Below, in pieces: positions 44,545 through 56,000 of a stretch of DNA of 64,000 nt. The notes beneath the pieces were generated by a model. That model made no database searches. It had not been told where the DNA came from and saw only the letters and a list, made by a program, of their open reading frames with translations. Origin of the DNA: Aaosphaeria pasadenensis (lineage: Eukaryota > Ascomycota > Dothideomycetes > Pleosporales); assembly GCA_022813625.1 (NCBI GenBank), contig JAKLMB010000036.1:124001-188000 (forward strand). The letters run 5' to 3'. The translations under genes and the position numbers were made by a program. Each line of letters starts with the position of its first letter. The stretch's first letter is position 1.

Positions 44545-47031
44545 ATGCCGAAATACAACGCCGTGGGGATCAATCTTCGCCTGAGCACATGCTCTCTCGC
44601 AGAATCCATCACTCCGGATGGCGAACTGCGCTCACGAAAGAAGGACGCCGCCGTCAACAGTGAGATCGTAGAAAAGCGTCTGCAGGAGAGCACCTTCCTT
44701 GACGAGGAAAACGTGCCTTTCCCCGGAGATGCATTCAACTTCGGCCTCAACTTCCTCAAAAACGTGCCTTTTATGCAGGTTGAGACTGGTCTGCCGCCCT
44801 CCGATTCCAGTGACTCCGATGTCCCCGCGAAGGCGCTTGTCCTCCATGTTATCCTTTCCGAGGCTACGTTCCTGCCCGCTTTCGATACCGGAAAGCCGCA
44901 GCATCTCATGATCGATGTTTTCTTCAATGGAACTCTTGCTTCCAGCGTGCTCATCCATATTCGAGAGATCGTCTATGGTGTCAAGTCTTTCGATCTCATT
45001 TTTGCTGGCACGCGGAACAGCTTCCTCACTGAACGACCATGGATCATCCTGCCCTCCGATACTGGCCACGGCGGAACCGACGAGTCTATAGACCCATTAG
45101 ATTCTGTGGGTGCGCATGAGCGTTGGAAGCTAACTTCTCGGGCTCTTCTGGAGGAAGCAGATGGCCGTGGACATAGAGGGAACGAAAGACCACCAAGCGG
45201 AGCGTACCTAGAAAGTCTGACCACAATGGAAATGCCGCAGCGTGTAGAAAGCATGCAGAAGAAGGGCGGGAAGACTTTTGGAGTCGTGGACGTTGTAGTC
45301 ACTGCTGGTAGTGGAAAGAAGACAATGGCAGATTATCTCAAAGGCCCGACACGAATGGTCGACGATCGATACAAGAAGAAGAAAAAGAGCAAGTGCGTGG
45401 AGACGAATGCAACAGCTGGCCAAGACCCAGGAGAAATACACAATGAAGAGGAGCATAGTATCAATGATCAGAACGGACTGCCGTATGTTCAAGCACCTAT
45501 GGAGACGATGGATTCCACTCATGCTCTCACATCAGAGTCGCTGCCGCCGCCACTGTCTTTGCCGGCACCATGGAGAATTCTACCATCCTCCCCAGCTTTC
45601 ATCAATCCCCAAGCTCTGACCATAGACCCTTCATGCGATTTATCACACGATGGAGCCCATATCACCCCTCATCGTGCCCCTTTGTATAACGGACTTCCGA
45701 CCCCATTCTCCATGGCCAATTCAGCTCCGCACAACAGTATGAACGCTCTCCCATTTCCACCTTTCCTTGGGTGGCAAATTGCAGCTGTAAATAGCGGTAA
45801 AAGCAATGGTCTGCCTCTACTACCGCCGCTATCACGGACGTTGGGGTTTCCTTACATTGGCCCAATGCCGCCGTCACAAGGTCCACCACCTGCCATTGGA
45901 CTCTTCTCACTTCCTGCGCTCCCAAAGCCCACTGATCCTGGACTCATTGATCCAGAATTGCCGCGTTCGAGTTTTCTGCTCTCGCATCTTCGCATCACAG
46001 GAAAGCGCGGACGCTCCTTGGTGGATTATCATTGGCCTGTTCCTCAGAGAGTTGCTATCCGTCATCAGAAGCGTGAGCGGCGATCCTCGAGTCCTAGTAA
46101 AACGTCAAAGAGAAATCGTCGTTCATCTCCTGGCTTGGACGACTACGATGATCTTTCGCACGGTCATCGCAAGAATACTTTGACGAAGAAAATCAGTCGC
46201 CATGACAAAGACATTGCGTCGGCCTTGTCAGGGTTGGCTGACCCGTCCTGTGGCAATTATCCATCCACGCAATTTCCCGTGCTACCTCCAAATCAAGGAC
46301 GCCAGGATGAGAAACCTTCAACGTTTGCTTTGGATGGCCCTGCTTCAGACAACGATGTGTACGGAGAGCATCGTGGGTCAGGCGCTCGCGGTGTGCCTAT
46401 TACTATGAGGGCCGTCAAGTCTGGCCTCGACGCCCTTGATCAGGGACCTACATCCAGGTCTGTCGGCCGTCTTCGGGATCGAGTGTCGGACCATTTCATC
46501 ATGACAGATCCGGAGCAACTCCTACGTCGCCCAGGTAAAGCAAGACGACCCAAGCCCAGCCACGAGGCGGTATTGACAGTTCCCACTTCCACCAACTCCA
46601 AAGGCGCATTTGAAGGTTCGGGTGTCTATGATATCGGAACTGGAATCATACCGAGCGTAGAAGCGACGCTTGAGTGCCACTTGCCAGTGAAAGCCCCTCA
46701 ACCTGAGAACACGGGAACGGGAACAACACCAGACCGCATGGTGGCTGCTCCCAATATCTCTGATAATCAGTCACAACAAAAGGTTCCTCCTCAACAATAC
46801 TGGCCTCCTCCATTGGTGTCTCCAGAATCAACACATGACAGCCACGCGCGCGTTGGTGGAGCACCAACCGAGGTTGAACACAACGACTCTTCCAACGACA
46901 ACTGCGTCATCCGCTTCGCGGAACACAATGATTCTCCCGCTGGGCAGATGCGGCAAGTCAAGAGCGAGCGACAGGGCATCTTCAAGGAAGACATGGTCGT
47001 CATGGGATGCAGGTTCTTCGTACGCGGATGA
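44545..47031 (+). CDS. Hypothetical 828-residue protein, ordered N-terminal domain plus disordered tail
   Basis: One exon. Start ATG at 44545 gives MPKYNAVGINLRLST. Residues 1-170 are ordered: a beta-rich pattern with VLHVILSEATFLPAF and MIDVFFNGTLASSVLIHIRE, then FDLIFAGTRNSFLTERPW. A TMADYLKGPTRMVDDRYK segment with a KKKKK run follows near residue 275-290, a likely nuclear signal. The remaining 500 residues are Pro/Ser-rich and disordered, with another basic cluster (RHQKRERRSSSPSK). The last residues (VIRFAEHND... to KEDMVVMGCRFFVRG) look ordered again. I recognise no named domain. A DNA- or chromatin-associated protein is possible, judged only from composition. Confidence 0.72.
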   Translation: MPKYNAVGINLRLSTCSLAESITPDGELRSRKKDAAVNSEIVEKRLQESTFLDEENVPFPGDAFNFGLNFLKNVPFMQVETGLPPSDSSDSDVPAKALVLHVILSEATFLPAFDTGKPQHLMIDVFFNGTLASSVLIHIREIVYGVKSFDLIFAGTRNSFLTERPWIILPSDTGHGGTDESIDPLDSVGAHERWKLTSRALLEEADGRGHRGNERPPSGAYLESLTTMEMPQRVESMQKKGGKTFGVVDVVVTAGSGKKTMADYLKGPTRMVDDRYKKKKKSKCVETNATAGQDPGEIHNEEEHSINDQNGLPYVQAPMETMDSTHALTSESLPPPLSLPAPWRILPSSPAFINPQALTIDPSCDLSHDGAHITPHRAPLYNGLPTPFSMANSAPHNSMNALPFPPFLGWQIAAVNSGKSNGLPLLPPLSRTLGFPYIGPMPPSQGPPPAIGLFSLPALPKPTDPGLIDPELPRSSFLLSHLRITGKRGRSLVDYHWPVPQRVAIRHQKRERRSSSPSKTSKRNRRSSPGLDDYDDLSHGHRKNTLTKKISRHDKDIASALSGLADPSCGNYPSTQFPVLPPNQGRQDEKPSTFALDGPASDNDVYGEHRGSGARGVPITMRAVKSGLDALDQGPTSRSVGRLRDRVSDHFIMTDPEQLLRRPGKARRPKPSHEAVLTVPTSTNSKGAFEGSGVYDIGTGIIPSVEATLECHLPVKAPQPENTGTGTTPDRMVAAPNISDNQSQQKVPPQQYWPPPLVSPESTHDSHARVGGAPTEVEHNDSSNDNCVIRFAEHNDSPAGQMRQVKSERQGIFKEDMVVMGCRFFVRG

Positions 47032-47963
47032 AATACGACAACATCACGATCTAGCACCTACATGGCGAAACATCAAGCACTAAGATGGAGGTGAATGTGG
47101 CGGAGATGTAAGATATGGAATATGTATGATTTGTGTCGACTTTATTGGAGAATCAAAAAGGTGAAGCATGGACGACGGAGAACAGCATCAATTAACTTTA
47201 TCGAATGTATGAATAGTATCAGTGAAAAGCAGGCGGTCTTTTAAGGAGACATCATATCCACAGCAGACGCAAGTCGAGAAACAAAAGGAAATCGAGGCAG
47301 GCGGTGGCGTGTCGGAATGTAAGATATATCTTCTTCAAGTAGTGCCAACACACCCAACATACAAAAAGCCCTTCAACAATCTACCTTGTGCCACGAGAAT
47401 GTCTTGATCACAGCGTGAAGATAAGAGTGTGAAAAGTGAAACCAACATGCCTAATTAATTAAAAACTTCTTCATAGCACCCATGATTCACACCCCTCCCG
47501 GTTGAGATAGACACAAGGCACTGGAATATGTGTGAGCATCCGTGACGCGGCGCGGGGACCCGCAAGGGGGCTGATTGATATTCATTCCAATGATCTTGAT
47601 TCCAAACGAAGTTAGAAGTCCAGACACGGGGGGATAGCTTGCTTAGTGGATATAATTTATATGTATATAATTATCTCATTGGACTATCCGAAAAGGAGGA
47701 GGGGTTATAGGCATAATCATAGGAGAGATAAAAGAAAACAATGGGACGCGCGCCCGTCCGAGTAACGCCCGCTTCCTCCGTGCCATAGTCAGGTTGAACA
47801 AGAGTTAGAGGAGATGTCCAGAAGTGGTAATCGTGAGAAAACAACAAACGAACGCCATGTTTCCGAAATGCGTGTAAGATTCCCTACGTCTCTCCTTCTC
47901 TCGCTCCTACTTCGGAGCGGTTATGATGATAAGGTGTGGACGGAGGGGGAAGGGGGTAAGATT
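47032..47963. other. Intergenic between convergent genes
   Basis: About 930 bp between the 3' ends of the 828-residue protein gene and the Rmd5-like gene. Partly AT-rich (about 47640-47740). No gene recognised. Confidence 0.5.
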
Positions 47964-49390
47964 TCATAGGTACACTTTCTTGGCGTCTCTGGAATGGGAT
48001 TCGTTGGGACAGTAGGGGCACTTGAATCTCGTGCCTTTGCTGATCTTCTCGAGGGATTCTTGCGCAATGACGTGGCCGCACGGCATCATCATAGGGGGAT
48101 TCTCGTCGGTGGATTGTTCCTTTGAAACAGGACAGACGAAGATGGAGTGAAAGTGATAGGATGGTGGGAGGGGTATTTCGACCTAGTTCGGCGTTAGTAT
48201 CGATGAAATGGAAGAGAGTGCGTGTATAAGGTAAATCTTACAGGAAGCTCATTCTGAGTTGTCCATTCCGTTCGTTTTTCTTTCATGATGTTTTGTAGTT
48301 TGAGAAGCGTTGGTAGGGCTATCGCACCAGCAGTTGTCGCGATATATAGTGGAGAATCCGATGATAGACCCAGCAAAGAGCAAAATTCCTTGGTGAATGA
48401 GGAGGCAACCTCTTCCCACGCAGAATCATTGTAAAAGTGCCGTCGATATGGCGAATCGGCTATGTTGGGTGCGAAGGCCATGGCTCCCATCATTGATTGT
48501 ACTTCCCTCGCATATCGTTTTTGAAAGGGGCCGAACTCGCTTCTTGCATATGCCCAAGCCCGAAGCGGTCCATCTGTGGGATTATCTGAAGTAGGGAATC
48601 CCTCCATGTCTTGACCGACGAACAAACAGATGAACTGTAACCGACAGAGTTCAAATTCTAGGTTGCTACCTCTAGCCTCGAGCACCTCTGTTCGTGTTCT
48701 TGCCCATTCGATCGCGGGCGACAGGTTTCGGTTCGTCCGCAGCTCGTGTAAGATATTATACATCTCGGCAAACTGCTCTTGCAGCTTTGTCGAGTTGAAT
48801 GTTCCATTAGCTATATCCTTTTCCCATGATTCGGAGAGATATGGATTGGGCGTGCCCGCGGTGGGTTCAGGGTGCGGTGGATGCTGCCTGGCTTCCTCGA
48901 TGAAAGTGGCTGCCACGTTGAATTGGCCTTCGCGGAGGAGATGCATGGCTATTGCGCGGTTGATGAGAGAAGGGTGTGAAGACAGGGCATCGTTCTCGGC
49001 GGTTGGGAGGGGTTTGTCCTTGAATTTCTACGCAATGTTAGCAAATCCTCAACGGCAAGAGGTGGAAAGGGTGTGAATTACCTTGTCCAGGGCTTTGCCA
49101 TACTTGTTCAAGGCTTTGTTTGCTGGCCCAAGATTTTCATGAGCCTTCTTCATGACATCTTTGAAGGGGGATTGCAGTTTTACGAGTGTCATAGGTGCTA
49201 GCTGAGGGTCTGATGTTCACATGATTAGCTATGGAGGGAGCTACATTCCAACGCGATAAGGCTACAGACCTCTGGAAATCTTGGCCCTGGCAGCAACAAG
49301 CATGTCAATCGCTCTCTGAACATCGTCGATGGTATTGGCAAGATTTGCATTGCTCTCGAGGAGCTCTACTTGCTCCTTGAGGTCGTCCAT
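47964..49390 (-). CDS. RMD5: RING subunit of the GID/CTLH ubiquitin ligase, Rmd5/Gid2 homologue
   Basis: Four exons (49390-49270, 49209-49082, 49027-48242, 48182-47964) encode 417 residues, close to yeast Rmd5 (about 420). After an N-terminal coiled-coil-like helix (VELLESNANLANTIDDVQ) come a LisH motif (about 103-133, INRAIAMHLLREGQFNVAAT), a CTLH region (about 165-215) and a C-terminal degenerate RING (about 355-400) with CPVSKEQ, PPMMMPCGHVIA and FKCPYC. The RING lacks one of the canonical Zn-binding Cys pairs, a known trait of this family, in which Rmd5 pairs with Fyv10/Gid9 to form the catalytic module. The complex ubiquitinates gluconeogenic enzymes. I start at MDDLKEQ; an in-frame upstream ATG would add a less family-like extension. 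The Vid30 scaffold gene is at 21353. Confidence 0.9.
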
Positions 49391-50024
49391 GGCGGGCTGG
49401 TGGCGCACCGTGGGGAGCTCCGCAGTACACAGGATCGCTATGATCGGGACGTGGGAATGTTGCTGGTTGTTGGGTACGAAGGTTTCCTTATGCAATAATA
49501 GGCGCTTTTGTTCATGCAGGTCGTGGCCATCGCAGTGAGGACATGAGTATGTGTTGTATTGAAGAGCTGTGGAGCTGGTCAGTCATGATGAATGGCCGTG
49601 CTAGACAAGTAGGTAGTCGGGTAGGTTGGGACGATGAAGTGATCGGCTGCAGGGATGGCCCGACCGAGGATGACGTGTAGGGAAAGGAGCCGCGTCTTCC
49701 TCTGCCAACGGCGCAGGGCAGGTGCCCTGACTACAGCATAGCTATAGTAGCACCTTTTCCTGCATCTACTGCATCCATTCCACACATGCGCCTCTGCTCC
49801 ATACGTTGGATGAGGTCACTATTACCCACAGCAACTTCTATCGATATCTCACACTGATCTTGCGCCGTACAAAGCCACCCTTCCACCGTCCACCGGGACT
49901 AACCATTGTGCCTCTTGTCGGGGTCGAATCGTCAATATGCGACAGACGCCCGAACCGTCCCTACAGATCACCTACGCCTATATCCGAAGCTAAAGCCTCT
50001 TGATACATTACACACACCGCTACC
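49391..50024. promoter_or_regulatory. Divergent promoter, RMD5-like / STB6-like genes
   Basis: A 634 bp interval between start codons on opposite strands. It must carry both promoters. No individual site was identified. Confidence 0.5.
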
Positions 50025-52685
50025 ATGGATTACCATCTCCATATGGGTGCTGCTGCTGCACGGGTAGGCTCGGAAAGGGAGCTCCGGAAGCGCATGCCAC
50101 GTCTTCAAACATCAACGACGAACAATAAGAGCAACAGTTTTGCCGACCCGCTTACGCCCGCTATAGCAACTGCAGCAGCGACAGAATTCAACATGCGAGC
50201 TCCTGTCGCAGCTGGTCATCAACGTTTTGTCCTTACCGATCATGTCGCCTTCCGCTATCTCGAAGAAGACCCCTCCACCACCGTCCTTGCCCGCCGCCAG
50301 AAGCTTGAAGGCTACGAAGTTTACCTCGTCGAACAATGGGCCTGCTCACGGATACATCCGACCTTCGTCATAACAACCTATACCGGCGACCCTAAAGACT
50401 CTGTCTACGCCAGCGTGCTCAGCGTTCCAACAGACGAGTCGTCATGGTCTCCTCAATTGCGGATATACTTCAAAGCTGTGACCGATGTTCACGCTCGACC
50501 AAAAGAAACTCATCTGGGGACCCTGATGATCACGAATTTGAGTTCTTTTCCTTCCAGTCTAACCATTATACCTGTGCCCGATGGTGATATGAAGAAGCAT
50601 CGTGAGCTATTCTTTGTGAACGAGGATCTCAAACGGCTTGGTTGCTCTGGACGTCTGGGTATCAAGTTGGCCCCACCAAGCAGTGCCACCCAGGCAAAAT
50701 TCCATCAGCTTTATCGAACAAGCGATAAAATACCTCTGAACAGTGCCGTAATCGAGCTCGTCAAGTTTTGCCAGGTAGCACTGGTTATGTTTGGAAAACT
50801 CGAACCCGAGTATGCTGATGGACTTCTCTGCGATGTCACGGAAAAGGCTGTCAGTGACTGGTGGGTCGAGTTCGGTCAGGAGTACTTCACCGTCGAGCCG
50901 CACGATGGCATCCTCGGACCAACCACGGTGGCCGCACTCTTGGGGTTGTTCATGGGAGCGAGGAATCGATTAAGCGCTTACAATGCACCGGTTGCCAAAG
51001 ATGTATTTGACATCGAGAGTACAAAACGTGGCATTGCGTATTTCCAAAAGGCGAATCGTTTGCCAAAGACACGCCGACTTGATCGCCAGACTCTTGAGAA
51101 ACTTCGCCGGGCAACTGCAAAAGCAGCTAGCAAGGAAGGATGGGCAGTGCCTCGAGCTTTCAAGTCAACGGTAGCTGAATTGGGCGGCAAGGGAGGTGAA
51201 ATGGTTATGGGCATCGTAGGAGCAGGAGAGAAAGCTGGTATTGCAGATATTGAGACAGTCGACATCGACCGGTTCGTGGATTTGGTTCAAGGCGAACGAG
51301 CCAAATGGCTTTGGTACGGCAAACCAAGAAAGACCCACACCGGCGACATGTTCAGTCGACTTCCTGGAGAGGATGGCGCTCTTTCCCCGGAAGCCCCTAC
51401 TAGTGCCACCGCCAGGCTCTTAAAGAGAGAGTCTACATTAGATGGCGGGCCATTGTCGAAGCGAGACACAGCTGAGGACGAATTCGGCAAAAACTCTCCA
51501 GTTCTAGGTGGGAAGCTAGATGAGACAGAGAAAGAAGCAAATTCTAAAAGCGCTGCTATCAAGCGAGCCAAAGGGAAAATCGAATCAGGCAGTGGATTCA
51601 CGCGCATCAAGGACGTCGTTGGTCGGCGGACGCATCAAACGAAGTCCTCGATGGACGTCAACGACCGGATGCACCTCCAACAGCCCAAATCCGATCCTGG
51701 ATCCATAGACGAATCAGACGGATTGACCACCCCGTTCGGTGAAAGGCGAGACCAAATTGGCTCGCCTCTGTCTGCTGTCTCAACGAACCGCCCGCTTGTT
51801 GAGACTGACACTAGCTTCACAAGAGTACTGACTGAAACGCCACGAGAAACTTCTACTACACTTTCTATGGCGTTGGATGGTACCACACAAGCACAGTCCT
51901 CTACGCAAGCTTCAGAAAAGGCATCCGAGCAGGGAGATGCCGATGCAAACCCTTTACTAGATACTGGCTCCATCACAGGATCTGTATTCGCCAGAAAGCT
52001 TCCATTCACCCCCGCGTTTACGGATATTCCTCCAATCCTTCGCCACACTCAATCTTCCGAACACCTACCCACATACCATTCACTAAGTCGTGACGCAGCC
52101 TGGTGGCCCCGAAGTCTCTCATTCAGCCTCGCCGAGGACAGCGTCCTCACATGGGTATCCCCATCATCCCTCGACAACGGCTCCGACTCCGAAGCCCCAC
52201 CCCGCGATCTCCTCCAGCAACTCCAACAGCAAGAAGCCACGTCCGAACTCTACAAACACCTCCGCCGGCGCCTAGCAATCATCTCCTCCCTCGACGCGAA
52301 ATGGACCGAAGAAAGCATAACAATCGTCCACGAGCTCGACGCCCAAGCCGACGCCGATATCGAGCAGCTCGAAGAGATGTACTACCCCCGCCTCGACGAG
52401 TACCAATCCCTCCGCGAAGATGCCCACGAAATCGTCTCGCGCGAGAGGCTGCAGCTCCAGGAAGCAGTGCGCGACTTAGAGACTATGGGCGCGAAACTAG
52501 AATACGAAATACATACCCTCAGGGGTAAGGTCGATGACGTGGAAGACGGGGTCCAGGAGCTCGAACGGCAGATCGACACTGTGGAGGAGAGGTGCGGCGA
52601 GTTGGAGGATATGGTGGGGAGTAAGGAGGGCATGCTGCACTTCGTCTTCAGGATCCTCACGGGGGTCGGGAGAGTTCCGTGGTGA
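50025..52685 (+). CDS. STB6-like (Sin3-binding) protein
   Basis: A single exon of 886 residues. The N-terminal domain (about 60-320) has the fungal STB2/STB6 pattern: HVAFRYLEEDPSTTVLARRQ, then GYEVYLVEQWACSRIHPTFV and TYTGDPKDSVYASVLSVP. A region with DGILGPTTVAALLGLFMGAR (about 297-316) follows, and YFQKANRLPKTRRLDRQTLE (about 347) resembles a peptidoglycan-binding-like helical fold often noted in this family. A long Ser/Thr/Glu-rich linker precedes a C-terminal coiled coil (about 760-870, IEQLEEMYYPRLDEYQ and ELERQIDTVEERCGELEDM). Yeast Stb2 and Stb6 bind the Sin3 corepressor, so a chromatin-linked role is inferred. It is divergent from the Rmd5-like gene. Confidence 0.8.
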   Translation: MDYHLHMGAAAARVGSERELRKRMPRLQTSTTNNKSNSFADPLTPAIATAAATEFNMRAPVAAGHQRFVLTDHVAFRYLEEDPSTTVLARRQKLEGYEVYLVEQWACSRIHPTFVITTYTGDPKDSVYASVLSVPTDESSWSPQLRIYFKAVTDVHARPKETHLGTLMITNLSSFPSSLTIIPVPDGDMKKHRELFFVNEDLKRLGCSGRLGIKLAPPSSATQAKFHQLYRTSDKIPLNSAVIELVKFCQVALVMFGKLEPEYADGLLCDVTEKAVSDWWVEFGQEYFTVEPHDGILGPTTVAALLGLFMGARNRLSAYNAPVAKDVFDIESTKRGIAYFQKANRLPKTRRLDRQTLEKLRRATAKAASKEGWAVPRAFKSTVAELGGKGGEMVMGIVGAGEKAGIADIETVDIDRFVDLVQGERAKWLWYGKPRKTHTGDMFSRLPGEDGALSPEAPTSATARLLKRESTLDGGPLSKRDTAEDEFGKNSPVLGGKLDETEKEANSKSAAIKRAKGKIESGSGFTRIKDVVGRRTHQTKSSMDVNDRMHLQQPKSDPGSIDESDGLTTPFGERRDQIGSPLSAVSTNRPLVETDTSFTRVLTETPRETSTTLSMALDGTTQAQSSTQASEKASEQGDADANPLLDTGSITGSVFARKLPFTPAFTDIPPILRHTQSSEHLPTYHSLSRDAAWWPRSLSFSLAEDSVLTWVSPSSLDNGSDSEAPPRDLLQQLQQQEATSELYKHLRRRLAIISSLDAKWTEESITIVHELDAQADADIEQLEEMYYPRLDEYQSLREDAHEIVSRERLQLQEAVRDLETMGAKLEYEIHTLRGKVDDVEDGVQELERQIDTVEERCGELEDMVGSKEGMLHFVFRILTGVGRVPW

Positions 52686-53051
52686 GATTCATCATCATAA
52701 AGAAGATAGACCTCATACTCTGCGATGTGTTTGATTAAGGCGGGCGTTTTCAGGTCGTTTACTTAGATACCTTTTCAGCATTTCACATCTACTCGAGCAT
52801 GTGAACATTACATGGAAGTTGCCATATGTATTTTCTCGCTATAGACGACAGGTGTATGTACTACTAGACATGTATGTGCTCATCAAAAATAATATATATT
52901 TCATGTACAGTACGACTAGAGAAAAAGTCGTGGGTATCATATCATTTCATATTTATACCGCCAAATGTGACACCATTTACCACCCATCCCCTCGATTGAG
53001 ACAAAACAAAATTAAGGGATTCTCCTGAACTTTAATGAAGCGACACCGCCA
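52686..53051. other. Intergenic between convergent genes
   Basis: About 370 bp, AT-rich, between the 3' ends of the STB6-like gene and the glucosyltransferase gene. Probably holds both polyadenylation regions. Confidence 0.5.
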
Positions 53052-56000
53052 CTAATTCTCTGCGGCGCTGCTTGCCCCGGCCATCTTCCTGCGATGCTCC
53101 TCCTCGAGCATGGACTGCTTCTTGACGTACTCCATGACGATTTCCTCTTCGGTCATCTGCCGTTGGAGTTCGTTTCTGCGGTCGTTCTCTTCTTTCTCGC
53201 TCGCGATGAGAACCTTCCGCATCTCTTCCTCGAGTGCCGCGTCGGTTGGAGTGTCTGATGAACTCTGGCCACCTCCACCACTGCTGCCGCCAACGACCCC
53301 GCTGTCCTGCTGCTGCTCGCTGGGCGGGACGTGCTGTCTGTAGTCGACCGGGTGGTTGTGCTGCAGATCGGCGAGCTCTTTGCTCTCGGCGATGATGCGT
53401 TTGTAGTCCTCGTCATCCTCGGTGTCGATGTCATCCTCCTCGTCGCTGTCGTCCCATTCCGAATCGCTGCTCCTGACCCTCCTACCCCGGCGCGCCTGTC
53501 GGCCCGCCGCACCGCTGTCGAGCATGCTCTGCCGGAGCGTCTCCTCGATCATCTCCTGCTCCTCGCGGCTGGCGCCCGACTTGGACGCTTCTTCGATGCT
53601 GGCGTTGATGGCGCGCTGCAGTGCCTCTTCGTTGTCTTCAGACGCTGGGGCCGGTCTCTGGAGCTCGGCGACCGAGGCCCGGATCGCGCGCGCGAGGAGC
53701 TCTTCGTCTGAGGCGTTGTGGTTGGAGTCGTGGTTGTTGTGTGCGTTCGTCTCGGCGACCGAGGCGGCGATTGCGGCTTCCAGTTCTGCGGCCTCGGCGG
53801 CTTCTTCCTCGGCCGTAAGGGGCGTTTCGTTGTATTCGTAACCGGCAGAGGAGCCCCGTGGGGGCTCCGTGTAGCGGCGCGAATAGGCGTTTGCGTGTTG
53901 CTGGCGGCTGTCGCTCGAGTCCTGCGCGGTCGGTGCATGGGGAGCGGCGAGTTCGTTGTAGCTTGTGAAGGGCTGTAGTTCTGGTCGGAATCTGGATCGC
54001 GAGTCCGGGCGGCTGTTGTTGTTATTGTTGCCAGTGAGCTTGCGGGCCCAGACTTGTCGTCTTTCGCGCTTTTGCTGTATCAGTGTCTGCAGGGCTTCGA
54101 TCTGATCTTCGCCCACGTTCTTCTTGCGCTTGACGTTCTTCTTGATGTGTTGCCATCTTTCGACGATTTCAGCTCGCTCGTTGCGGGGAATCGTGGTTGC
54201 TTCTTCGTAGCCTTGCGAGATGCGCGCGGCGATGATATAATTCTGCACCATGGCACCTTTGCTCTTCAATGCCTCTTGATAGAGGCCTTTCATGGCGTAG
54301 CCCGGGAATGCGAAGACTCCACCCATGAAGCGAAGAGGCACGCCCGCAATACCGCGACCTACACCTTTTACGAACCCCACGCCTCCCTCTTTCTTCGCAC
54401 CCTTATATGGGTCGGTGACGAGGCCAGCGATTGATCCATACATTCCCATGCCCAGTTCCTATTCAATCGTTAATAAAGCTGAATCAAATCGCTTCAGGAG
54501 CACCTCACCTTAAACGCCGTCTTTACCCCGCTCTGGAGATCAGTAACCTTATCCACTTGTCGAACTTCACCTCCATATAGCTTCGGCACATTGTTGAAGC
54601 CTTTAGCAACATTGAGGGAGAAGTCCATGGGCGATTTGAATCCAGCGCCGACTATTCGTCCAAGCCCTTTACCAGTGCTGATTGCAGCATCGGGGTTCAT
54701 AGCTTGGAGCCGTTCTGAGAAAGTGAATGTCGAGGTTCCAGATTCGGATCTGGGCGGTGGTGGTCGGCATCTTGATTGAGAAGCAGTGGGCGATGAGGTA
54801 CCATCTACAGGCGTACTTTGTCCTTGTCGTTCCCGGGATGATGAACGTGAGACTTGGCTAGAAGCTGCCATAGCCTGTGCCATGAAATTGGATCTGTGTG
54901 CTGGGGAGCCCGGTGCATTGGGGCTCGTAAGAGGACTTCCATGTCGAGGATCCGACATGGTTGGACTTCCAGGCAGATTTTCAGTGACTGAGCTAGTTGG
55001 GGTTAGGTCTCCTGGAAGGTTTGTTGTACTGCTGGGGCGCGATGCACGCGTGTTGGAACTGCTACTTGCAGCTGCAGAAGGGCCCGGTTGCGCAGAATCT
55101 CCTGCACTAGAAGAAGCGTCTGTATTCTTAGCCTTTCGCGTGTCAGGATGGATGTTGAGAAGCTTCAAAGTTTCGATGGGGAAATCGGCCACGCCCATCA
55201 TCATAGTCGTGGCGCTGCCGATAATGGCGGTCGCGCCACCGGAAATTGGATCCCAAGGTCCTTCATCGGGCTCGTATTCGCGCGGTCGGAATAGCTTCAG
55301 CTCACTGAAGTTTAACTCTCCTTCCTGTGCAAGAACTGTTGCGGCAGCTGCGCTCAACCTTACTTGCGTTCGCTTCAGCCTCCAGACAGCAGGTCGCCTT
55401 GGGGAGATAGCACATCGCAGATCATCATAGTGCAACATCTGATGAAAGAATTGGGCACCATTTTGGCTTCCCTGCTCTTTGCTGATCTTATTGGCAAGCT
55501 CTTTCGCCCTCTCCAATGATTCAGGTTTCAGGGCTTCATTGATAGCATCAGCTAACTTGTCCGCTGTGAGGTCTTTGTAGGGGATAGGCATGGGACCAGC
55601 GCCGGCCTTTGCAGTCATCGCACCCCAGAAAGGTTGGTCGCCAAAGAATGGTACAACGACGGTAGGTTTGCCAGCTGAAATGCCAGCAGCAGTCGTTCCT
55701 GCACCTCCATGATGGACGACAGCGGACACATGTTTGAAAAGCCAGTCGTGAGGACAATTACCAAGCATGAACACTCCTTCAGGAACGCCCAATTCGTCTG
55801 CGCCCAATCCTCCCCAGCCTTTCGAAACAAGAGCTCGTCGTCCAGTCTTCTTGACAGCCTCAAAGATCATAGTCGTCATGGCGTTCGGGTCATCCACCAC
55901 GATCGAGCCGAATCCAATATAAACAGGGGGTTCACCCGCTGCAAGGAATTCGGCTAAATCCGGGGCTGGGGTATAGTTCGAGGCGAGAGAAAGGAAGTAG

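Noticed and set aside
53110..53978. Plus-strand frames over the UIM region
   Set aside because: Shadows of the glucosyltransferase's last exon, where repeated Ala/Glu/Ser codons open all frames.
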